The translations under genes were made by a program, and so were the position numbers. From CAVTND01 sp963735955 (GTDB lineage: Bacteria > Pseudomonadota > Gammaproteobacteria > Burkholderiales > Burkholderiaceae_F), in contig CAVTND010000009.1 in NCBI GenBank assembly GCA_963735955.1, forward strand, positions 215,822 to 279,821: 64,000 nucleotides of DNA, in the 5' to 3' direction. The notes below the pieces were generated by a model. It searched no databases, was not told where the DNA came from, and worked only from the letters and a program-made list of their open reading frames with translations. This document shows positions 57,243 through 64,000 of this stretch, in pieces (within the stretch, counting starts at the first letter, position 1; the number at the start of each line of letters is the position of its first letter).

Positions 57243-58727
57243 ATGGCAAAGACGGACAAACCCAATATCCTCATTCTCTGGGGCGACGACATCGGCATCT
57301 GGAACATCAGCCATTTCAGTCGCGGCATGATGGGCTATCAAACCCCGAACATCGACCGCATCGCGAAAGAGGGCGTGACTTTCACCGACTACTACTCGCA
57401 GCAGAGCTGTACCGCCGGGCGTGCGTGCTTTATCACCGGCCAGAACCCGATCCGCACGGGACTCACCAAGGTGGGCATGCCCGGCGCGACGGTTGGATTG
57501 CAGAAGGAAGACCCGACCATCGCCGAATTGCTTAAGCCGCTCGGCTACGCGACCGGTCAGTTCGGAAAGAATCACCTCGGCGATCGCGATGAATTTCTCC
57601 CCACCGTGCACGGCTTCGACGAGTTCTTCGGCAATCTCTATCACCTGAACGCGGAGGAAGAGCCGGAGCTGCCCGACTACCCGAAGGACCCCAGGTTCAA
57701 GAAGCAGTTCGGCCCGCGCGGTGTGCTCCATTGCAAGGCCGACGGCAAGGGCGGGCAGACGATTGAAGACACCGGGCCGCTGACCAAGAAGCGAATGGAA
57801 ACCATCGACGAGGAGATCACGGAACGTGCGCTCGCGTGGATGGAAAAGCAGGCCAAGGCCAACCAGCCGTTCTTCCTCTGGTACAACGCGACGGCGATGC
57901 ACTTCCGCACGCACGTCGCCGCAAAGAATCTCGGCAAGAGCGGCCAGGACCCTTACAGCGATCGCATGGTCGTCCACGACGAACAGATCGGCATGATGCT
58001 CGACAAGCTCGATGAACTCGGCATCGCTGACAACACCATCGTCATGTACTCGACCGACAACGGGCCGGAGAACGACACCTGGCCCGACGGCGCCACCACG
58101 CCGTTCCGTGGACAGAAGGACTCCAACTGGGAGGGCGGCTGGCGCGTGCCATGCTTCATGCGCTGGCCGGGGAAGATCAAGCCGGACTCGGTACTGAACG
58201 GCATCGTCTCCCACATCGACATGTTTCCGACTCTGCTGGCTGCGGCCGGCAACGCGGACGTGACGAAACAACTCCTCGAAGGCTCCACGGTGGGCGGAAA
58301 GAAATTCAACGTCCATCTCGACGGCTACAACATGCTTCCGTACCTGACCGGCCAGGCGAAGGAAACTCCGAGACCCGGCATCATCTACTTCAGCGACGAT
58401 GGGGAGGTCATCGCGGTGCGGGTCGGCGACTGGAAGTTCAATCTGGCCGTGCAACGAGCCAATACGATGAGGCAGTGGGCGGAACCGTTCGTCAAATTAC
58501 GGCTGCCGTACATCATGAGCATGCGCCGTGATCCGTTCGAGAAGGCGGAGTACAACTCGAACACCTATCTGGACTGGATGGTCGATCACGTGCCTCAGAT
58601 CTATTTGATGCAGGCATTTGTGGCGCAACAGATCGAAGGGTTCGCCAAGTTTCCGCCCAGGCAGAAACCGGCGTCGTTTAACCTCGACGCGGTGTTGGCG
58701 CAGGTGTCGAAGCACGGCAATTCCTGA
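57243..58727 (+). CDS. Arylsulfatase 2, no signal peptide, CTAGR active site
   Basis: 494 residues, uninterrupted. AGGAG at 57231-57235 before ATG 57243. Starts MAKTDKPNILILWGDDIGIW directly at the first metal-binding strand, with no leader, so it is cytoplasmic. Formylglycine motif SCTAGRACFITGQ; GQFGKNHLGD; MYSTDNGPENDTWPDG; TTPFRGQKDSNWEGGWRVP; C-terminal FAKFPPRQKPASFNLDAVLA. Close paralogue of sulfatase 1, which ends with the analogous FKEFPPSQRPGSFSIDSALE. A strong hairpin follows 57 bp after the stop. Confidence 0.93.
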   Translation: MAKTDKPNILILWGDDIGIWNISHFSRGMMGYQTPNIDRIAKEGVTFTDYYSQQSCTAGRACFITGQNPIRTGLTKVGMPGATVGLQKEDPTIAELLKPLGYATGQFGKNHLGDRDEFLPTVHGFDEFFGNLYHLNAEEEPELPDYPKDPRFKKQFGPRGVLHCKADGKGGQTIEDTGPLTKKRMETIDEEITERALAWMEKQAKANQPFFLWYNATAMHFRTHVAAKNLGKSGQDPYSDRMVVHDEQIGMMLDKLDELGIADNTIVMYSTDNGPENDTWPDGATTPFRGQKDSNWEGGWRVPCFMRWPGKIKPDSVLNGIVSHIDMFPTLLAAAGNADVTKQLLEGSTVGGKKFNVHLDGYNMLPYLTGQAKETPRPGIIYFSDDGEVIAVRVGDWKFNLAVQRANTMRQWAEPFVKLRLPYIMSMRRDPFEKAEYNSNTYLDWMVDHVPQIYLMQAFVAQQIEGFAKFPPRQKPASFNLDAVLAQVSKHGNS

Positions 58728-58783
58728 CGTCTACAGGGTCTTGCAGGCATCGCCGTGGGCGCCTCAAGCACCTCGGTGGAACT

Positions 58784-58816
58784 AGCCCATGCAGGAGATG
58801 ATCTCCTGCATGGGCT
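58784..58816 (+). terminator. Perfect 16-bp hairpin downstream of sulfatase 2
   Basis: Arm AGCCCATGCAGGAGAT, a single loop base, then its exact reverse complement, followed by GCTCTTTCCC. Stem is long and GC-rich; the T-tract after it is weak. Likely an intrinsic terminator or RNA-stability element separating the sulfatase/oxidase genes from the methyltransferase group. Confidence 0.65.
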
Positions 58817-58841
58817 GCTCTTTCCCTGCGCGTCAAACATC

Positions 58842-60182
58842 GTGAAAAACCACGAATCACGAAGCGTGGATGCCGCCAGCGTCGGGGCGGAAGTGCGCGC
58901 GTTCTACGAACGTCACCCCTATCCACCCCCCGTCGACACTCTCGAAAAATATCGAGGCCTCGGGCAGGACCGGCAGAAACGTCGCGTCGACTATCACCTC
59001 TTCTGGCCCGCAAGCCCTTATCGCGAGGATCAATCCATCCTGATTGCCGGCTGCGGGACTTCTCAGGCGGCCAAGCATGCCTTGCGTTGGCCTGCGGCTC
59101 GCGTTACCGGCATCGACTTCAGCGCAACCAGTGTGCGCTCGACCGAGGATCTCAAGCGGAAATACAACCTGGACAATCTCCGCGTCGTTCAGCTTCCCAT
59201 CGAGCGCGTCGGCGACTTGAACGAGAGCTTCGATCAAATCATCTGCACCGGTGTCCTCCATCACCTGGCTGAGCCCGACGCGGGGCTCAGCGCACTGCGC
59301 GGTGTGCTCAATCGGGACGGAGGCGCGATGCAACTCATGGTGTATGCGCCCTATGGACGAACCGGCATCTACATGCTGCAGGAATTCTGCAGGCGGATCG
59401 GAATTAAGGCCAACGATGAAGAGATCCGCGATCTCATCACGGCGCTCAAAGCGTTGCCCCGCGGCCATCCGTTGGAAACTTTGCTGCGCGAAGCGCCGGA
59501 TTTCCGCGATGAGGCGGCACTCGCCGACGCGTTGCTGCATCCGCAGGACCGTGCCTATTCGGTGCCGCAGCTATTCGATTTGATCGAAAAGGCAGGACTG
59601 ACATTCGGCCGGTGGCTAAAACAAGCACCGTACACACCTCATTGCGGGGTCGCGCCAACGATCCCGCAAGCTTCTCGGCTGACGAAGCTTCCCCTCGCCG
59701 AGCAGTACGCTGCCATGGAACTATTTCGCGGAACGATGGTTCGCCACAGCGTGATTGCTTATCGAGACGACAGCCCTGGCGGCGCGCAACGGATAAGTTT
59801 TGGCGGCGATGCGTGGCTCGACTACGTGCCGCTTCGAATGCCAGACACGATATGCGTTCAGGACCGCCTGCCCCCCGGGGTGGCGGCTGTTCTGATCAAC
59901 CCGACACATGCCTACCGGGATCTGATCATGCCAATCGATTCAACAGAAAAGGCTTTGTTCGATGCCATCGATGGGAACCGTAGCATCGGCGGCATAGTGG
60001 AAACAACGTTGACATCCTCACAAGCAAAGCCGCAACTCGACATGGCGCGCACCTTGTTTGAAAAGCTCTGGCACTACGATCAGGTCGTGTTCGACGCGTC
60101 GCGATCCGGTTGCGCCGAGTCGGATCTCAGTCCCGGCAAGGGGAAGGCAATGGCAGAGGTAGCGGTCTTGAAAGGGAGTTAA
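58842..60182 (+). CDS. Class I SAM-dependent methyltransferase with a C-terminal extension
   Basis: 446 residues from GTG 58842 (VKNHESRSVDAASVGAEVRA); the frame is open upstream through the hairpin, so a later start is possible. AFYERHPYPPPVDTL is a typical N-terminal block. SAM motif I is ILIAGCGTSQAAKHALRWPA with GIDFSATSV; post-I and motif II follow (DQIICTGVLHHLAEPDAGLS). After about residue 230 comes an additional domain (RLTKLPLAEQYAAMELFRGT, CVQDRLPPGVAAVLINPTHA, DAIDGNRSIGGIVE) which I do not recognise; it resembles a small regulatory or binding module. Substrate unknown. The HAD gene starts 3 bp after the stop. Confidence 0.82.
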   Translation: MKNHESRSVDAASVGAEVRAFYERHPYPPPVDTLEKYRGLGQDRQKRRVDYHLFWPASPYREDQSILIAGCGTSQAAKHALRWPAARVTGIDFSATSVRSTEDLKRKYNLDNLRVVQLPIERVGDLNESFDQIICTGVLHHLAEPDAGLSALRGVLNRDGGAMQLMVYAPYGRTGIYMLQEFCRRIGIKANDEEIRDLITALKALPRGHPLETLLREAPDFRDEAALADALLHPQDRAYSVPQLFDLIEKAGLTFGRWLKQAPYTPHCGVAPTIPQASRLTKLPLAEQYAAMELFRGTMVRHSVIAYRDDSPGGAQRISFGGDAWLDYVPLRMPDTICVQDRLPPGVAAVLINPTHAYRDLIMPIDSTEKALFDAIDGNRSIGGIVETTLTSSQAKPQLDMARTLFEKLWHYDQVVFDASRSGCAESDLSPGKGKAMAEVAVLKGS

Positions 60183-60185
60183 ACC

Positions 60186-61122
60186 ATGGCAGAGGTCGGT
60201 GCCACACTACCCTCATGGAACGATGGTCCTGCGAAAGCGGCCATCGTCGACTTCGTCGCGCGAGTAACGAAGTCCGGCGGACCGGACTTCGTGCCAGTGC
60301 CCGCGCGCATCGCGACCTTCGACAACGACGGCACCCTGTGGTGCGAGCAGCCGCTGCAGGTGCAGGTCTTCTTCGCCCTCGACCGGCTCAAGGGGCTCGC
60401 GGCGAAAGACCCGACGATGAAGGACCGCCAGCCTTACAAGGCCTTCCTCGAACATGACCTGAAGACTATTCACGATTCACCGAGCTTGGGAAGAAAGCCG
60501 CGTTCGAGGTGGCGCTCGTGACCCACGCTGGGGGGACGGAAGACGAGTTCGACCGAACGGGGCGGGGGTGGCTCGCGTCCGCGCGGCACCCCAAGTTGGG
60601 CGGCTTTTCACGCAATGCGTCTACCAGCCGCAACTCGAGCTGCTCGACTACCTTCGCGCCAACGGCTTCAAGACGTTCATCGTCTCGGGTGGCGGAATCG
60701 ACCTGATGCGCGCCTTCGCCGAAGAGGTCTACGGCATTCCGCCCGAGCAAGTAATCGGCTCGAGCGTGAAGACGCGCTTCGAGGTCCAGGACGGCCGCGG
60801 CGTGCTGGTCAAGCTCGCCGAGCTCGGCAGCTTCGACGACCGGGAGGTCAAGCCGCAGAACATCCAGCTGCATATCGGCAGGCGGCCGATCCTCGCCTTC
60901 GGCAACTCGGATGGGGACCTCGCGATGCTGCGCTACGTCAAGTCCGGCGACGGCCCGCGCCTCGCGCTGCTGCTGCACCACGACGACGCTGAGCGCGAGG
61001 TCGCGTACGACCGCGACTTCGAGTTGAGCCCGCTCGTCGAGGCGCTCGACCGCGCCGGCGAGTACGGCATCACCGTTACGAGCATGAAACGCGATTGGAA
61101 GAAGATTTTTCCGTTCGCGTAG
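60186..61122 (+). CDS. HAD-superfamily phosphatase, two frameshifts
   Basis: Phosphatase-like hydrolase of the phosphoserine-phosphatase-like HAD group. ATG 60186. Motif I RIATFDNDGTLWCEQPLQVQ (DxDGT); middle ELGKKAAFEVALVTHAGGTE; motif II FKTFIVSGGGIDLMRAFAEE; motif IV LAFGNSDGDLAMLRY; end SMKRDWKKIFPFA. One base missing near 60478 (after KTIHDS) and one near 60598 (in HPKLGRLFTQ) put the three pieces in different frames. About 312 residues when repaired. Members of this family recur with sulfatase genes. A relic of a second copy is at 49757. Confidence 0.85.
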
Positions 61123-61145
61123 CGCGAAAACAGAGGAGGCCTTAG

Positions 61146-61559
61146 ATGTCGGAGATTCAGGAATTCTTCACCCGATTCTGGGACCAATTGATCGCGCAAT
61201 GGAACGGGCCCTTGTCGTTTCGCCTGATCCTCAACCCCGTCATGGCGACGATCCTGGCCCTTCGCGACGGCTTGAAAGATGCGCGGGCCGGCCGGTCACC
61301 TTACTTGCAGACCATCCTGTTCGATCCATCCCAGCGGGCTGCCTACCTTCGGGAGGGACTGAAAAGAGTTAGCAGAGTCATCATCCTTTCGTTTGTGATG
61401 GACGCGATCTATCAGTTCATGGTTTTGCGCACGCTTTACGTGGGAGAAGCGTTGGTCACCGTGTTCGTGCTCGCGGTTCTTCCTTATGCGTTGATTCGAG
61501 GTTCGGTCCACCGCATCGCGCGACGCCTGTACGGAAAAGCTGCACAACGGCGTGACTGA
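61146..61559 (+). CDS. Small conserved membrane protein
   Basis: 137 residues from ATG 61146, AGGAGG at 61133-61138. Opening WNGPLSFRLILNPVMATILA, then LRDGLKDARAGRSPYLQTIL, and two C-terminal spans: RVIILSFVMDAIYQFMVLRT and LYVGEALVTVFVLAVLPYAL followed by IRGSVHRIARRLYG. A family of uncharacterised inner-membrane proteins shares this outline; I know no function. It lies between the HAD phosphatase and sulfatase 3. Confidence 0.7.
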   Translation: MSEIQEFFTRFWDQLIAQWNGPLSFRLILNPVMATILALRDGLKDARAGRSPYLQTILFDPSQRAAYLREGLKRVSRVIILSFVMDAIYQFMVLRTLYVGEALVTVFVLAVLPYALIRGSVHRIARRLYGKAAQRRD

Positions 61560-61657
61560 CTCGCGCTCAATCGATGCTTGGCTTCGAACGCGCAATTTTT
61601 GGATCGCCGGGTTGCCCGGGCGCATTGCGCTCGGGGGCGCAATCAGGAGGGGACACC

Positions 61658-63172
61658 ATGAAACGAAACACACTGCTGCACACGCTAGGTTGCGCCCTTA
61701 TCGCCGCCACGACGTTCGCAGGTCTGCCGGCGATGGCCCAGCAGAACAAACCCAACGTCGTGTTCATCCTTCTCGACGATGTTCGGTTCGGCGACCTCGG
61801 CCCTTACGGCGGCGGCGAGTTGCGCGGAGCGCCGACGCCGCGCATCGACCAGCTTGGCCGCGAGGGTCTGCGGCTCACGCAGTTCCTGGTGGAACCCGCG
61901 TGTACGCCTTCGCGCGCGGCACTGATGACCGGGCAATACTCGATTCGCAGCGGCCTGTCGCTGATCATTCTTCCTGGTAGTCCCAACACGCTGTCCGGCA
62001 AAGCCATCACCATGGCCCAGATGTTCAAGGGTGTCGGCTATTCCACTGCCATCTATGGCAAATGGCATTTGGGTAAGGATCCACAGAGTTTGCCGACCGC
62101 GCACGGCTTCGATGAGTTTTATGGCATTCGCCCGACGAATCATGGGACTCCGCCACCTACGTCAGTACGATCGAACTCACGCACTCGATAAGGGCGCCGC
62201 GCGATTACCTGCTGGCGAAGGGGCCGCAGATCTACGAGGCAGTAGCAAACGGTCCGTTGAAGGACCTCGGGCCGTTTACCCCGGAAGTCAGGGCCGAGAT
62301 CGACGGGACGCTCGTGGCCAAGGGTATCGAGTTCATGAAGCGGCAGAAGGCCGCCGGCAAAGCGTTTTTCTTGTACTTGCCGATCTCGGTCGGCCATCCG
62401 CCGACTTATCCGGCGCCTCAATTCAAAGGCAAATCGCGCATCGGCCAGTACGGCGACAAATTGATGGAAGGCGACTATCACGTTGGCCTGATCATGGACG
62501 CCCTGAAGGAACTCGCGATCGACGAGAACACGCTTCTGGTGCTCGCTTCAGACAATGGGCCGGCCGGTCAAGCTGTGCGTGAATTCGGCAACCAGGGAAC
62601 ACCGGACAATGGAAACGCGGGCCCATTCCGCGGCGAATTGGGGGACGTCACCGAAGGTTCGATCCGCACGGCGTGTCTCATCCGCTGGCCCGGAAAGATC
62701 AAACCGGCCACCACCTCGTACGCCATGTTCTCGATCATGGATTTCTTTCCGAAATTCGCAAGCATCGTCGGCGGCAAGGTCCCGACCGACCGTCCGATCG
62801 ACGGCGTCGACCAGACCGACGTTTTGCTCGGCAAGAGCGAGGCCGGAAAGCGGGAGAGCCTGCTGAGTTTCGTTGGTCCCGACCTGTTGGCGGCGCGCTG
62901 GAAACAATGGCGCGTGTATTTCACCGATGTGCATCCGACCGGTATCGGCACGCAGCGCCTGGACGGCCTGGGGTCGGCCAGCGCACCCATGGCCGGCTAC
63001 CCGAAGGTCTACAACATCGAGATGGACCCGCACGAGGATCTCAACGTTGCGGGGCTATTTGGATGGACCGGTCTGATTCTGGACGAGGTCAAGGAATACT
63101 CTGGAAACGCTCAGGAAGTATCCGAATCCGCCCGCGGCCAACATCACTCAATTTCGTAGTCGTAGTGACTGA
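61658..63172 (+). CDS. Arylsulfatase 3, exported, canonical CTPSR active site, two frameshifts
   Basis: AGGAGG at 61645-61650, ATG 61658. Signal peptide MKRNTLLHTLGCALIAATTF ending near AMAQ. Metal site FILLDDVRFGDLGPYGG; formylglycine motif ACTPSRAALMTGQYSIRSGL; YGKWHLGKDP; ASDNGPAGQAV. One missing base in the CCC at 62131-62133 breaks the frame after FYGIRP; one extra T at about 63103 breaks the end. Repaired, the tail reads LETLRKYPNPPAANITQFRS and stops at TGA 63170-63172; as read it stops at 63159. It is of a different subfamily from sulfatases 1 and 2. Confidence 0.88.
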
Positions 63173-63182
63173 AGAGTTGACG

Positions 63183-64000
63183 ATGAGGTCATCACGCCTG
63201 TTTCGCGAGCGCGGATTCATCGCTCGCTCTGCGAGCGGCGCGCTCGTACTTGCTGTCACGCTTCTGCCCTGGGCGAGCGCCAGCGCCGACGAGGGCGGGG
63301 TGCCGTTCTGGTTCTCCGGCCAGTACGCGAGCCTGGCGGCCGTGCCCGCCACCCCGGGTTGGTTCTTGCCGCTGCAGGGCTATTACTACAGCGGCGACGC
63401 GTCAAGCGACGAGTCGCTTCCTCGCGGCGATAGCGTCGCGCTTGGGCTTTATTCGCGCCTGCCGTTGCTTCTCACTCAGCCGACGTACGCGCCCGACACG
63501 AAACTGCTCGGCGGCCAGCTCGCGGTCGGGGTCGGGTTCGGCTACGGGAAGAACACGACGCAAGCCGACGTCTCAATATCTCCGCGCGGCATCGAGTTCG
63601 AGAGAAGCGACTCCGATTCAGGCGGAACCGACCTCTATCCAGTCGTGAACCTCGCATGGGCGAGCGGGAATGACAACTGGATGACGTATCTCACCGGCGA
63701 TATCCCGGTCGGGTCCTACGACAGCAAGCGGCTGTCGAACATCGGCCTCGGTCATGGCGCGATCGACGCGGGCGGCGGGTATACCTACCTCAACCAGAAG
63801 AACGGTCGGGAGTTTTCTGCTGTGGTGGGTTTCACGTACAACTTCGAGAATTCAAGCACGACTACAAGAACGGCGTTGACTCGCACCTTGATTGGGCCGC
63901 CTCGCAGTTCCTGTCCGCGAACTGGGAGGTCGGCCTGGTGGGCTACGTGTATTACCAGCTCACCGGTGACAGCGGCTCGGGTGCGAAGCTCGGGCCCTTC
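63183..64000 (+). CDS. Phenol_MetA_deg/SphA-type outer-membrane channel, partial, one frameshift
   Basis: Outer-membrane barrel of the MetA-pathway/SphA group, thought to let hydrophobic aromatic substrates enter. ATG 63183, 10 bp after the repaired sulfatase 3 stop. Signal peptide VLAVTLLPWASASADE-like; mature start GGVPFWFSGQYASLAAVPAT, PGWFLPLQGYYYSGDASSDE; strands such as WMTYLTGDIPVGSYD and NIGLGHGAIDAGGGYTYLN are typical. One missing base near 63860 shifts the frame; the other frame continues DYKNGVDSHLDWAASQFLSA, NWEVGLVGYVYYQLTGDSGS and AKLGPF to the window edge, the expected tail of the family. The 3' end is missing. Confidence 0.85.
   Translation, partial: MRSSRLFRERGFIARSASGALVLAVTLLPWASASADEGGVPFWFSGQYASLAAVPATPGWFLPLQGYYYSGDASSDESLPRGDSVALGLYSRLPLLLTQPTYAPDTKLLGGQLAVGVGFGYGKNTTQADVSISPRGIEFERSDSDSGGTDLYPVVNLAWASGNDNWMTYLTGDIPVGSYDSKRLSNIGLGHGAIDAGGGYTYLNQKNGREFSAVVGFTYNFENSSTTTRTALTRTLIGPPRSSCPRTGRSAWWATCITSSPVTAARVRSSGP

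Noticed and set aside
57222..58454. 410-codon minus-strand frame
   Set aside because: Antisense to intact sulfatase 2.
60150..60196. 11-bp direct repeat ATGGCAGAGGT at the methyltransferase end and HAD start
   Set aside because: Short, probably coincidence or a local slip; no further evidence of duplication.
1..64000. CRISPR arrays, rRNA or prophage
   Set aside because: No regularly spaced repeats, no rRNA-like stretches and no phage structural genes were seen.

Overview
The window reads as chromosome of a GC-rich proteobacterium, most likely a betaproteobacterium of the Burkholderiales type. The pointers are a PhaM-type PHA granule protein, the type IB GTP cyclohydrolase FolE2, a fused indolepyruvate:ferredoxin oxidoreductase, DUF3108, a DUF1800/DUF1501 pair, and cytochrome bd of the cyanide-insensitive kind. 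No rRNA, tRNA, CRISPR array or intact insertion sequence was seen. A caution for the whole window: at least sixteen single-base indels break genes whose reading frame is otherwise well preserved, often in short homopolymers. Residual long-read assembly error is the simplest explanation, so most frameshifted genes here are annotated as one gene across the break.

Layout. 0-12.5 kb holds housekeeping and general metabolism: partial argS, a secreted protein of unknown function, a glyoxalase-like protein, prolyl oligopeptidase, asparaginase II, a ferritin-like diiron protein with a divergent TetR regulator, folE2, a secreted glutathione peroxidase, an SDR, phaM and a DUF3108 protein. 12.5-34.6 kb holds the giant IorAB-like enzyme, peptidases (M13, M48, M3), a Baeyer-Villiger-type monooxygenase with a 3-hydroxyacyl-CoA dehydrogenase and a divergent AraC regulator, DUF1501/DUF1800, an MFS permease, a haloalkane dehalogenase, a MauG-like dihaem peroxidase and a patatin lipoprotein. 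34.7-40.5 kb holds an envelope operon (outer-membrane barrel, an 18-residue-repeat protein, DUF2092, a small secreted protein), a VapBC module, an IS3 relic, an SDR and a second haloalkane dehalogenase. 40.8-48.4 kb looks like a lipid or sterol island: wax ester synthase/DGAT, a cholesterol-oxidase-like GMC enzyme, a DUF1302 outer-membrane protein, and a FixL/StyS-like kinase with its FixJ/StyR-like regulator. 48.4-49.85 kb is a graveyard of relics: a truncated VapC with its antitoxin, the duplicated tail of a response regulator, a degenerate receiver, and the tail of a HAD phosphatase.

49.85-64 kb, all on the plus strand, is the most unusual part. Three sulfatases (two with a CTAGR active-site motif, one with CTPSR) are interleaved with a membrane-anchored PQQ-propeller protein, cytochrome bd subunits I and II, a DUF202 membrane protein, a formylglycine-generating enzyme, a SAM methyltransferase with a large extra C-terminal domain, a HAD phosphatase, a small membrane protein and a Phenol_MetA_deg/SphA-type outer-membrane channel that runs off the window. 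My inference is a sulfate-ester utilisation system: the outer-membrane channel admits the substrate, FGE-matured sulfatases desulfate it, the PQQ protein oxidises the released alcohol, and the O2-consuming bd oxidase takes the electrons.

A second novelty is a 168-bp imperfect palindromic repeat bracketed by CTAG, with a 23-bp derivative elsewhere. Both sit exactly at stop codons between convergent genes.
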